A stretch of 20,730 nt of DNA from Betaproteobacteria bacterium (GTDB lineage: Bacteria > Pseudomonadota > Gammaproteobacteria > Burkholderiales > Burkholderiaceae). Under the pieces are notes generated by a model, which ran no database searches, was not told the DNA's origin, and saw only the letters and a program-made list of their open reading frames with translations. This document shows, in pieces, positions 13,269-20,730 of the stretch. The stretch's first letter is position 1. Each line of letters starts with the position of its first letter. The stretch is from contig RFXC01000051.1 of the NCBI GenBank assembly GCA_009921765.1, forward strand, positions 1 through 20,730. Reading direction: 5' to 3'. Both the position numbers and the translations under genes were made by a program.

Positions 13269-14621
13269 ATGCTCGATACCCTCTCCCAAAGATTGTCGCG
13301 GGTCGTCAAGACCATCCGCGGCCAGGCGCGGCTCACCGAAGCCAACACGCAGGACATGCTGCGCGAGATCCGCATTGCGCTGCTCGAAGCCGACGTGGCG
13401 CTGCCGGTGGTACGCGACTTCATTGCAAAGATTCGCGAGAAGGCGCTTGGCCAGGAAGTGGTGGGCAGCCTCACGCCCGGGCAGGCGCTGGTCGGGGTGG
13501 TGCATCGCGAGCTCACCGAGCTGATGGGGGGGCAGGGCGCCGGCCTCAACCTTGCGGTGCAGCCGCCGGCGGTGATCCTGATGGCGGGTCTGCAGGGCGC
13601 AGGCAAAACCACCACAGTGGGGAAACTCGCGCTGTGGCTGCGCGGGCAGAAGAAGAAAGTGCTCACGGTCTCCTGTGACGTCTACCGGCCCGCTGCCATC
13701 GAGCAGCTGCGGGTGGTCACCGAGCAGGCCGGAGCCGATTTTTTCCCGTCCTCTGCCGATCAGGTGCCGCAGGTGATCGCCGAGTCGGCGCTGCAGTGGG
13801 CCCGCACGCACTACCACGACGTTCTCCTGATCGATACTGCGGGCCGGCTCGCGATCGACGAAGCCATGATGCGCGAGATCGCTGCGCTCGCCGCGACCGC
13901 AAGGCCGGTGGAAACGCTCCTGGTGGTCGACGCCATGCAAGGGCAGGATGCGGTGAATACCGCGCGCGCTTTTGGCCAGACCGTGACCCTCACCGGTGTG
14001 GTGCTCACCAAGCTGGACGGCGACTCGCGCGGCGGTGCCGCGCTCTCGGTCAAGGCGGTCACGGGGGCGCCCATCAAGTTTGCCGGGATCGGTGAAAAAA
14101 TCGATGGCCTCGAGGCTTTTCATCCCGAGCGCATGGCGGGCCGTATCCTCGGCATGGGCGACATCGTCTCCCTGGTGGAAGAAGCGGGCCGGGTGGTCGA
14201 TCAGCAGGCGGCTCAAAAGCTTGCCGCCAAGCTCAAATCGGGCGACCGGTTCGACCTGAATGATTTTGCGGCCCAGATCGGGCAGATGAATCGCATGGGG
14301 GGGCTCGGTTCGCTCATGGACAAGCTGCCCGCGCAGATGCAGCAGGCTGCAGCGGGCGCCGACATGGCACAGGCCGAGCGTCAGATGCGCCGCATGCAGG
14401 GCATCGTCCATTCCATGACGCCGGCCGAGCGCAGCCGCCCCGAGCTGATCAAGGCCTCGCGCAAGCGTCGGATCGCAACCGGCGCGGGCGTGCAGGTACA
14501 GGAGGTGAACCGGCTCCTGAACCAGTTCGAGCAAATGCAGACCATGATGAAACGCATGCAGAAAGGCGGAATGGCCAAGATGATGCGAAGCCTCAAGGGC
14601 GCCTTTCCGGGCATGCGCTGA
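13269..14621 (+). CDS. ffh: Signal recognition particle protein Ffh
   Basis: The 450-residue GTPase binds 4.5S RNA and signal sequences and targets nascent membrane proteins to FtsY and SecYEG. The N domain (1-90) is followed by the G domain with GLQGAGKT (107-114), DVYRPAAIEQL (137-147), DTAGR (189-193), TKLDGDSRGG (247-256) and GEKIDGLEAF (275-284). The Met-rich M domain (about 300-450) holds the RNA-binding SRKRRIATGAG segment and ends in a Met-rich tail. The length agrees with E. coli Ffh (453). It is divergent from the ccsA-like gene, with only 18 bp between ATG 13269 and the alternative ccsA-like start at 13250. No clear ribosome site is present. Confidence 0.97.
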   Translation: MLDTLSQRLSRVVKTIRGQARLTEANTQDMLREIRIALLEADVALPVVRDFIAKIREKALGQEVVGSLTPGQALVGVVHRELTELMGGQGAGLNLAVQPPAVILMAGLQGAGKTTTVGKLALWLRGQKKKVLTVSCDVYRPAAIEQLRVVTEQAGADFFPSSADQVPQVIAESALQWARTHYHDVLLIDTAGRLAIDEAMMREIAALAATARPVETLLVVDAMQGQDAVNTARAFGQTVTLTGVVLTKLDGDSRGGAALSVKAVTGAPIKFAGIGEKIDGLEAFHPERMAGRILGMGDIVSLVEEAGRVVDQQAAQKLAAKLKSGDRFDLNDFAAQIGQMNRMGGLGSLMDKLPAQMQQAAAGADMAQAERQMRRMQGIVHSMTPAERSRPELIKASRKRRIATGAGVQVQEVNRLLNQFEQMQTMMKRMQKGGMAKMMRSLKGAFPGMR

Positions 14622-14632
14622 GTTCGCCCGCC

Positions 14633-16060
14633 ATGGACCCGCACCCGCTTCTCGCCGAACTCCGTGGCGCCTTTTCCGGTCGGCTGCTCGATGCGGCAGC
14701 CGACATGGCGCCTTTTCTCACCGACTGGCGAAAACGCTACGTGGGCCGGGCGCTCGCTGTGGTGCAGCCCGACACCGCCGCCGATGTCGCATCTGTGGTG
14801 CGCTGGTGCGCCGCCCGGCGCGTGCCCGTGGTGCCACAGGGCGGCAATACCGGGTTGTCGGGTGGGGCAACGCCCGATGACTCCGGGCGTGCGCTGGTGC
14901 TGTCGCTCGCGCGGCTCAACCGGGTGCGCGCGGTCGATACCGCCAACAATTCCATCACGGTCGAAGCGGGTTGCGTGCTCGCAGACATTCAGCGACACGC
15001 CGCCGAGGCGGGGCGACTCTTCCCGCTCAGTCTTGCGGCCGAGGGCTCCTGCACCATTGGCGGCAACCTCTCCACCAACGCTGGGGGGGTGCAGGTGCTG
15101 CGCTTCGGAAACGCGCGCGAACTCTGCCTGGGCCTCGAGGTGGTCACGGCTGCGGGCGAGCTCTGGGATGGCCTGCGGGGCTTGCGCAAAGACAACACCG
15201 GCTACGATCTGCGCGATCTGTTCATTGGCGCCGAGGGCACGCTGGGCGTCATCACGGCGGCCACGCTCAAGCTCCATCCGATGCCGGCGGCGCAACTGAC
15301 CGCGTTCGTCGCGCTCGCCGATCCAGTCGCTGCAGTCGCACTCCTCGAGCGGGCGCAACAGCGCATGGGCGCTGCGCTCACCGGGTTCGAGCTCATGTCC
15401 TCGTTTTGCATCGAACTGGTGCTGCGCCACTTCCCCGATTGCAGGCTGCCGCTTGCGGGCGAGCGCAGTCCCTACTACGTGCTGCTCGAATATTCAGATG
15501 CCGACAGCGAGGCGCATGCGCAGGCGGCGCTCACTGCGCTCCTCGCCGAGGCGCTCGAGGCCGGTCTGATCTCGGATGCGGCGGTGGCAAGCTCCATCGC
15601 GCAGAGCCGCGCCATGTGGGCGCTGCGCGAAAACATCTCCGAGGCGCAGGCGGCCGAAGGCAAGAACATCAAGCATGATGTGTCGGTCCCGATTTCCGCC
15701 ATCGCCGAGTTTGTCGAGCACACCAACGCCGCGCTCACCACCCGCTTTCCAGGCGTGCGCATGGTGGTGTTTGGTCATCTGGGCGATGGCAACCTGCACT
15801 ACAACGTATCGCCGCCTGACGGCACTGTGGACGAGACCGCGTTTCTCGCACTCCAGCCCGCCATCAACCTGATCACGCACGATGCAGTCGTTGCCCGCCG
15901 CGGTTCGATCTCGGCCGAGCACGGGCTCGGGCAATTGCGGCGCGATGAAGCCGCGCGCTACAAGTCGGCGGTGGAAATGGCTCTGATGCGTGCGATCAAG
16001 GAGGCACTCGATCCGCTTGGCATCATGAACCCAGGCAAGGTGCTCGCGCCGGCGGCCTGA
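14633..16060 (+). CDS. FAD-linked oxidase, D-2-hydroxyglutarate/D-lactate dehydrogenase-like
   Basis: The 475-residue flavoprotein has an FAD-binding PCMH domain with PQGGNTGLSGG (68-78), CTIGGNLSTNAGG (140-152) and RKDNTGYDLRDLFIGAEGTLG (185-205), and a C-terminal FAD-oxidase domain with GHLGDGNLHYN (381-391), SISAEHGLG (425-433) and NPGKV (467-471). The motif wording is closest to D-2-hydroxyglutarate dehydrogenases; D-lactate or glycolate remain possible. Such enzymes oxidise a D-2-hydroxyacid to the 2-oxoacid and pass electrons to an acceptor other than NAD. It starts 11 bp after ffh without a strong Shine-Dalgarno, so it is probably co-transcribed. It converges with proS over 38 bp, where no terminator is visible. 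Confidence 0.88.
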   Translation: MDPHPLLAELRGAFSGRLLDAAADMAPFLTDWRKRYVGRALAVVQPDTAADVASVVRWCAARRVPVVPQGGNTGLSGGATPDDSGRALVLSLARLNRVRAVDTANNSITVEAGCVLADIQRHAAEAGRLFPLSLAAEGSCTIGGNLSTNAGGVQVLRFGNARELCLGLEVVTAAGELWDGLRGLRKDNTGYDLRDLFIGAEGTLGVITAATLKLHPMPAAQLTAFVALADPVAAVALLERAQQRMGAALTGFELMSSFCIELVLRHFPDCRLPLAGERSPYYVLLEYSDADSEAHAQAALTALLAEALEAGLISDAAVASSIAQSRAMWALRENISEAQAAEGKNIKHDVSVPISAIAEFVEHTNAALTTRFPGVRMVVFGHLGDGNLHYNVSPPDGTVDETAFLALQPAINLITHDAVVARRGSISAEHGLGQLRRDEAARYKSAVEMALMRAIKEALDPLGIMNPGKVLAPAA

Positions 16061-16098
16061 GCAGACAGGCGATCACCCAGCGCAGTCCGCAAAGCCGT

Positions 16099-17871
16099 TC
16101 AAGCCCTGCCGAGCAGCCCTGCCAGCGCAGCGCAAACCTCGGCGGGTGCCAGCATGCGGGGTTCGGTGTCGCGCCGGCCCTGCAGTTCCACCCGACCTTC
16201 CTTGAGCCCGCGCTCGCCCACCGTGATCCGCAGCGGAACGCCGATCAGCTCCCAGTCGGCGAACATGGCACCGGGGCGCTCGCCGCGATCATCGAGAATC
16301 ACGTCGATACCCGCCTCCTGCAGGTCGGCATAGAGCGAGAGCGCGGCGGTGCGAACGGCCTCCGAGCGGTCAAGGCCGACCGGGCAGATCACCACCTCGA
16401 ACGGCGCGATGGCCGACGGCCAGATGATGCCGCGCGCGTCGTGATTCTGTTCGATGGCTGCGCCCAGCAACCGGGTGACGCCAATGCCGTAGCAGCCCAT
16501 TTCGATCGGGCGGCTTGCGCCGTCTTCATCGACGAACACCGCCCGCATCGCCTCGGAGTATTTGGTGCCGAGGTAAAACACATGACCCACTTCAATCCCG
16601 CGCTGGATGGCGAGGCTGCCGCGGCCGTCGGGCGAGGGGTCGCCCGCCTGAACATTTCGGATATCGGCCACCAGCGGCTCAGGAAGGTCTCGCCCCCAGT
16701 TGACGCCGGTGTAGTGAAAGCCTGCGTCGTTCGCGCCGCAGACGAAGTCACTCATGCGGGCGACGGTTCGATCGGCCACCACGGTGACCGGCTTCAACAT
16801 GCCGATCGGACCGAGATAGCCGGGGGGCGTGCCGAAGTGCTCGATGATTTCGGCCTCGGTCGCAAAGCGAAAGCCTTCCAGTCCGGGCACCTTGCCCGCC
16901 TTGACTTCGTTCAGGTCGTGATCGCCCCTCACCAGCAGCAGGAAGATGCGGGTGGCCACGATCCGGCCGCGAAAATCGGGATCGTCTGCGCCATCCTTGG
17001 GCGTCTCCCGTTCGTCAACCGCCAGCACGAGCGACTTCACCGTGCGCGAGAGCGCAAGGCCGAGAAATTCGGCGACGTCGGCGCAGGTGCTGCGGCCCGG
17101 GGTGGGCGTCTTGGCGAGGGGCGCTGCCGCCGGTGCGCGTGCCTCGAGAAGCGGCACGGCTTCGGCGAGCTCGATGTTGGCCGCAAACTCGCTCTGCGGG
17201 CAGTAGGCGATCGCGTCCTCGCCGGTGTCGGCGATGACCTGGAATTCATGGCTCGCCGAGCCACCGATGGCACCGGTATCGGCGGCGACTGCGCGAAAGG
17301 CGAGTCCCATCCGCGTAAAGATCCGGGTGTAGGCCTCGAACATGGCGTGATAGGAGGCGAGCGCCGCTTCTTTGTTGCGATCAAACGAGTACGCATCCTT
17401 CATGGTGAATTCGCGACCCCGCATCAGCCCGAAGCGGGGACGCCGCTCATCCCGGAACTTGGTCTGAATGTGATAGAAATTTTTTGGCATGTGCCGATAG
17501 CTGCGAATTTCCTGGCGGGCGATATCGGTGATCACTTCCTCTGAGGTGGGCTGCACGATGAAGTCGCGGCCGTGCCTGTCCTTGATCCGCAGGAGCTCCG
17601 GACCATAGCGCTCCCAGCGGCCCGACTCCATCCAGAGTTCGGCCGGCTGAATCACCGGCATCAGCAGTTCAATGGCGCCGGCCGCGTCCATTTCCTCGCG
17701 GATGATGGCCTCGATCTTGCGGATGGTGCGCAGCCCCATCGGCATGTAGTTGTAGATGCCCCCTGCAAGTCGTCGGATCATGCCGGCGCGGGTCATGAGT
17801 CGGTGGCTCACGATCTCGGCGTCGGAGGGCGCCTCCTTGAGCGTGGCGATATGGAACCTTGAGGCTTTCAT
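16099..17871 (-). CDS. proS: Prolyl-tRNA synthetase (bacterial type with editing domain)
   Basis: The 590-residue class II synthetase charges tRNA-Pro. Motif 2 is [17 protein letters not shown] (139-155) and motif 3 surrounds GCYGIGVTR (459-467). Between them lies the INS editing domain (about 220-395) that hydrolyses Ala-tRNA-Pro, as in E. coli ProS (572 residues). The C-terminal anticodon-binding domain follows ([14 protein letters not shown] to the end). The frame extends 23 codons upstream, but ATG 17871 gives the conserved N-terminus [19 protein letters not shown], and the extension runs across the divergent promoter region. Its Shine-Dalgarno is weak. Identification is secure. Confidence 0.97.
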   Translation of the reverse strand: MKASRFHIATLKEAPSDAEIVSHRLMTRAGMIRRLAGGIYNYMPMGLRTIRKIEAIIREEMDAAGAIELLMPVIQPAELWMESGRWERYGPELLRIKDRHGRDFIVQPTSEEVITDIARQEIRSYRHMPKNFYHIQTKFRDERRPRFGLMRGREFTMKDAYSFDRNKEAALASYHAMFEAYTRIFTRMGLAFRAVAADTGAIGGSASHEFQVIADTGEDAIAYCPQSEFAANIELAEAVPLLEARAPAAAPLAKTPTPGRSTCADVAEFLGLALSRTVKSLVLAVDERETPKDGADDPDFRGRIVATRIFLLLVRGDHDLNEVKAGKVPGLEGFRFATEAEIIEHFGTPPGYLGPIGMLKPVTVVADRTVARMSDFVCGANDAGFHYTGVNWGRDLPEPLVADIRNVQAGDPSPDGRGSLAIQRGIEVGHVFYLGTKYSEAMRAVFVDEDGASRPIEMGCYGIGVTRLLGAAIEQNHDARGIIWPSAIAPFEVVICPVGLDRSEAVRTAALSLYADLQEAGIDVILDDRGERPGAMFADWELIGVPLRITVGERGLKEGRVELQGRRDTEPRMLAPAEVCAALAGLLGRA

Positions 17872-17910
17872 GGGAGTCCGTTTCAGGAGTGCAGGCGCGT
17901 GCGAGCGCCC

Positions 17911-17940
17911 GATATAATCGAACGCATTGTAAGAGATCAA
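17911..17940. promoter_or_regulatory. Overlapping divergent promoter elements for proS and rppH
   Basis: On the plus strand a perfect -10, TATAAT (17913-17918), precedes rppH; its -35 (TGCAGG, 17 bp upstream) is poor, and the leader would be about 27 nt. On the minus strand, TTGATC (17940-17935) stands 18 bp from TATATC (17916-17911), and TACAAT (17931-17926) is an alternative -10. The two sets occupy the same 30 bp of the 80-bp gap, so the polymerases would compete. Confidence 0.5.
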
Positions 17941-17951
17941 CGGGTGCGGCC

Positions 17952-18539
17952 ATGCTCGATCGTGAAGGCTACCGCCCCAACGTCGGCATCATCCTGGTCA
18001 ACGGCCGGAACGAAGTCTTCTGGGGCAAGCGGATCCGCGAACACGCCTGGCAGTTTCCTCAGGGCGGGATCAAACGCGGCGAATCACCGCAGCAGGCGAT
18101 GTTTCGCGAGCTGCGGGAGGAAACCGGGCTCATGCCCGATCACGTCAGGGTGATCGGTCGCACGCGCGACTGGCTGCGCTATGACGTGCCCACGCACTGG
18201 GTGCGCCGGGAAATGCGCAGTCACTATCGCGGTCAGAAACAGATCTGGTTCCTGATCAGGATGCTGGGCCGCGACACCGACGTCGACCTGCGCGCTTCAG
18301 GGCAGCCCGAGTTTGACGCCTGGCGCTGGAATCCCTACTGGATTCCGCTCGAATCGGTCATTGAATTCAAGCGCGAGGTGTATCGGCTTGCACTTGAGGA
18401 GCTCGCGCGGTTTCTAGACGGGCTGCCAGGCCCCGCTGAGATGGCCTCATCCGAGCGTCTTGCGGCGGCGGTGCTGGCAGGTCGCGGGCCGGATTCGGAA
18501 CCAGGCCCGGCCTCCGACCAGGACCTCCTGCGCGGCTGA
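17952..18539 (+). CDS. rppH: RNA pyrophosphohydrolase (Nudix)
   Basis: The 195-residue enzyme removes pyrophosphate from mRNA 5' ends and so exposes them to RNase E-dependent decay. The Nudix box is complete: G38-x5-E44-x7-R52-E53-L-R-E56-E57-T-G59-L60. The conserved opening [16 protein letters not shown] and the segment [11 protein letters not shown] with QPEFDAWRW are typical of RppH (NudH, E. coli 176 residues). The C-terminal about 35 residues are a variable Ala/Gly/Pro-rich tail. ATG 17952 is chosen over a start further upstream (17859), which would overlap the proS start region. It has its own TATAAT promoter and is convergent with the next gene. Confidence 0.95.
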   Translation: MLDREGYRPNVGIILVNGRNEVFWGKRIREHAWQFPQGGIKRGESPQQAMFRELREETGLMPDHVRVIGRTRDWLRYDVPTHWVRREMRSHYRGQKQIWFLIRMLGRDTDVDLRASGQPEFDAWRWNPYWIPLESVIEFKREVYRLALEELARFLDGLPGPAEMASSERLAAAVLAGRGPDSEPGPASDQDLLRG

Positions 18540-18586
18540 AGGCCGCCCGCGGCCGTGGCCTCCCGGCGAAGCCCTTGGGCAAGGCG

Positions 18587-19528
18587 TCAGACCGGGTCGA
18601 TGAGCGGTCGACCGGCGAGCCAGGCTTCCACGTTGTCAAGCACCTTGCGCCCCATGGCCGCGCGCGTGTCATGCGTGGCGCTGCCCTGGTGGGGGTGCAG
18701 CACCACGTGATCAAGCGCAATCAATCCGGCCGGCACCTGCGGCTCGCGCTCAAACACATCCAGGCCGGCCGATCCAAGCGCGCCACTTGCGAGCAATTCA
18801 GTAAGCGCTGCCTCGTCCACCACCGAGCCGCGGGCGATGTTGACGAAGACGCCGGCCGGGCCGAGTGCCTCGAGCACGCTGCGCGAGACCAGGCCGCGCG
18901 TGCCTTCGCCGCCCGGACAGGCTGCGATCAGCACATCGGACCAGCGGGCCATGTCAACCAGGTCAGCGAAATAGCGCAGACCGCTGCCTGGCTTCTCGCG
19001 GGGGCCAAAGTAGGCGAGTTCGGTATTGAAGGCTGCGCATCGCCGTGCAATGGCCGCGCCGATCCGCCCCAGACCGACGATACCGATCCTGCGCTGCTGC
19101 AGGCTCGCCGTGAGCGCCATCCCGCCCTTCAGCCAGGACCCCTCGCGGACAAACCGATCACCCTGGGGAATACGCCGGATGGCGCCCAGGAGCAGGGCGA
19201 GGGCCAGATCGGCCACGTCTTCAGTGAGCACATCCGGGGTGTTGCTCACGGCGATTCCGTGTGCATGCGCGTGGGCGACATCGATCGCATCAACCCCCAC
19301 CCCAAAGCAGGCGACAAGCTTGAGGTGAGGAAGCGCCTGCATCAGCGAAGCCTCCATGCCCCGGGTACCCGAGGTGACGGCGACCTGACAGTGAGGCGCC
19401 ACTGCCGCCAGAAAGGCGGCCTTGTCGGTGGCCTCAAAGAGTCGGCGGATGTCGTAGCGGCGTGCAAGTTCATCCTGGGTTGGCCCATGCAGGGGGCCGA
19501 CTTGGACGATCAGGGGTTTGGTGGACAT
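18587..19528 (-). CDS. D-isomer-specific 2-hydroxyacid dehydrogenase (NAD(P)-dependent)
   Basis: The 313-residue protein reduces 2-oxoacids or oxidises D-2-hydroxyacids with NAD(P). The cofactor loop is GLGRIG (152-157). The catalytic triad is R233 (NIARGSVVDE), E262 (DVFEREP) and H280 (LHPHQGSAT). The pattern fits glyoxylate/hydroxypyruvate-reductase-like members, but the substrate is not determined. The frame is open 56 codons upstream; ATG 19528 is used because it gives the family N-terminus (KPLIVQVGPL) and the extension would overlap the upstream gene. It has no clear Shine-Dalgarno. It lies 55 bp after the Ldh2-family gene on the same strand, so they may form an operon. It converges with rppH. 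Confidence 0.9.
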   Translation of the reverse strand: MSTKPLIVQVGPLHGPTQDELARRYDIRRLFEATDKAAFLAAVAPHCQVAVTSGTRGMEASLMQALPHLKLVACFGVGVDAIDVAHAHAHGIAVSNTPDVLTEDVADLALALLLGAIRRIPQGDRFVREGSWLKGGMALTASLQQRRIGIVGLGRIGAAIARRCAAFNTELAYFGPREKPGSGLRYFADLVDMARWSDVLIAACPGGEGTRGLVSRSVLEALGPAGVFVNIARGSVVDEAALTELLASGALGSAGLDVFEREPQVPAGLIALDHVVLHPHQGSATHDTRAAMGRKVLDNVEAWLAGRPLIDPV

Positions 19529-19583
19529 GGCGCTGGGATGAGGGTGTGAATGAAAGGATGGGTGAGCGCTGCTGGGGGTGCCC

Positions 19584-20693
19584 TCAGCGCGGCGCGGGGG
19601 CCTGGATGCCTGCTTGTTGGGCCCGGGCTGCGAGCGAAGGCAGGATCGCCGGGTGAAGGGCCACGCCGTGTTCGAGTTGCTCGCGCTTTCTTGCAAGCCC
19701 GCGCTCGCCGGGCAGCCTCACAGGCTCGCCAACGATACGCGGCGATGATTGGCGACAAGCGCGCGCGACATGCTCGGTCTGTCGGCGGAAAGCCTCCAGC
19801 CCGGAAAAAGCGGACGGATCGATCAGCTGTACATGAACCGTGGCGCCCCAGCCCTCTGCGGGATCAGCCCGGCCGTGACCCGCCAGGCCGCCGGTGAGCG
19901 CCTCGATCAGGAGCGCGAGGCCGTAGCCTTTGTGACCGGCGTCCAGCCCGCCAAGCGGAAGGATTGTCCCGGGCGGTTTCTCGAACAATACCGCGGGATT
20001 GCGCGTCGGATGGCCTGCGGCATCGAGCCACCAGTCGTGCCGACCGAGTTCGCCCGCGTCGCGCATGCGGGCGCTCATGCCATTGGTGGTGATCGACGCC
20101 GAGATATCGATCATCACCGGATCGCCCTCGGTGGGAAAGCCGGCGGCGACCGGGTTGGGGGTAAACACGGCGGTGGTCCCGCCATAGGGTGCGACGCTGG
20201 CCACCGCCGGGTCGGAACTCGAGACCATCACCACCAACCCGTCACGCGCGGGTGCCTCGAGGTAGGCAGCCAGACACGCGATATGGTGGCTGCGCCGGAT
20301 CGCGACGCTCGCCTGCCCGTGTTCGCGCGCACGGGGGGTGGCCCACCGGATCGCCTCGCGGACCAGCCATGGGCCTGGCAGGCGCTGGCCGTCCCAGGTG
20401 GCCACAACGCTCCGCTCTGAGAGCACGCGTGGCGGACCTTCTCGGGTCATGGCGCCTGAATCGAGCTCGCGCAGGTAGCCCGCCAGAAGATGCAGGCCAT
20501 GCGTGTCGTGACCGAGCAGGTCGCCCTCGAGCAGTACCGCCGCCACCTCGCGGGCGAGTTCCGCGGACAACCCGGCTGCATCGAGGAGCGCATTGGCATA
20601 GGCGCGGATCTCGTGGGCGTGAAACCGCTGGCGCTCGGTGTTGGCCGACACGGGCGGCGCGGGCCGGGCATATCTTGCATCGAGTGATGTCAT
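19584..20693 (-). CDS. Ldh2-family malate/L-lactate/ureidoglycolate-type dehydrogenase
   Basis: The 369-residue protein belongs to the non-Rossmann NAD(P)-dependent Ldh2 family (YiaK, AllD, ComC, Mdh). It has the active-site GHDTHG (61-66), a conserved Ser-His-His (135-137), the cofactor region FTPNPVAAGFPTEGDPVMIDIS (177-198), and DAGHKGYGLAL (251-261). The family acts on L-malate, L-sulfolactate, ureidoglycolate or 2,3-diketogulonate, so the substrate is open. About 20 residues precede the usual family start. ATG 20693 is 38 bases from the window end, and any promoter would lie at or beyond it. It is followed by the D-2-hydroxyacid dehydrogenase, which suggests joint use of one metabolite or its two stereoisomers. 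Confidence 0.9.
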   Translation of the reverse strand: MTSLDARYARPAPPVSANTERQRFHAHEIRAYANALLDAAGLSAELAREVAAVLLEGDLLGHDTHGLHLLAGYLRELDSGAMTREGPPRVLSERSVVATWDGQRLPGPWLVREAIRWATPRAREHGQASVAIRRSHHIACLAAYLEAPARDGLVVMVSSSDPAVASVAPYGGTTAVFTPNPVAAGFPTEGDPVMIDISASITTNGMSARMRDAGELGRHDWWLDAAGHPTRNPAVLFEKPPGTILPLGGLDAGHKGYGLALLIEALTGGLAGHGRADPAEGWGATVHVQLIDPSAFSGLEAFRRQTEHVARACRQSSPRIVGEPVRLPGERGLARKREQLEHGVALHPAILPSLAARAQQAGIQAPAPR

Positions 20694-20730
20694 GGCGATG
20701 GCGTGAGCGGTTCGAGTCGACGGCGGGCTG

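Noticed and set aside
13257..14534. 425-codon minus-strand frame opposite ffh
   Set aside because: Shadow of ffh, which has all GTPase motifs in the plus frame.
16061..16098. Terminator between the convergent flavoprotein gene and proS
   Set aside because: No stem with a T-run could be found in these 38 bases.
16441..17544. 367-codon plus-strand frame opposite proS
   Set aside because: Shadow of proS; no recognisable domain.

Overview
The window is a GC-rich, densely packed stretch of housekeeping chromosome, most probably from a betaproteobacterium close to Burkholderiales. The evidence is the set of gene neighbours (tlpA, accB-accC-prmA-sugar kinase; nrdA-nrdB-histone H1-like; ccsA-like/PP0621-like/ampD divergent from ffh), the C-terminal signature LNPAAAWPFPTGNRP of the Burkholderiales-type histone H1-like protein, and the class Ia NrdB ending in ALSWD. 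No tRNA, rRNA, CRISPR, insertion sequence, integrase or phage gene was seen. I found no convincing new multi-gene system; what is worth a second look is regulatory detail and two damaged genes.

Layout. 1-132: 3' end of an unidentified gene, overlapping tlpA (129-674), a membrane-anchored thioredoxin-like protein. 867-4599 (+): accB, accC (acetyl-CoA carboxylase biotin carrier and biotin carboxylase), prmA (ribosomal protein L11 methyltransferase) and a PfkB-family kinase, probably one transcription unit. 4652-5194 (-) yggT and 5281-6474 (+) an MFS carrier are divergent. 6543-6779 (-): 3' remnant of a lysine/alanine-rich histone H1-like gene whose start is missing, between two good terminators. 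6936-11196 (-): nrdB and nrdA (class Ia ribonucleotide reductase), each with a good candidate promoter; the nrdA promoter overlaps a candidate NrdR box. 11604-13026 (-): ampD, a PP0621-like membrane/zinc-ribbon protein and a CcsA-like cytochrome c assembly protein, joined by stop/start overlaps; the ccsA-like gene has no start codon in its coding frame. 13269-16060 (+): ffh and a D-2-hydroxyglutarate-dehydrogenase-like flavoprotein. 16099-17871 (-) proS and 17952-18539 (+) rppH are divergent from an 80-bp promoter region. 18587-20693 (-): a D-2-hydroxyacid dehydrogenase and an Ldh2-family dehydrogenase.

How the parts fit. The genes serve basic processes: fatty-acid precursor supply (AccBC), dNTP synthesis (NrdAB), protein targeting (Ffh), tRNA charging (ProS), mRNA 5'-end processing (RppH), peptidoglycan recycling (AmpD), thiol/cytochrome c biogenesis (TlpA, CcsA-like) and 2-hydroxyacid oxidation by three unrelated enzyme families near the right end. 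The best leads are the nrdA control region (promoter, two candidate NrdR boxes, three phased GATCAA repeats and an 18-bp perfect palindrome), a copy of the NrdB C-terminal tail motif at the NrdB N-terminus, and the two damaged genes, which could be real lesions or assembly errors.
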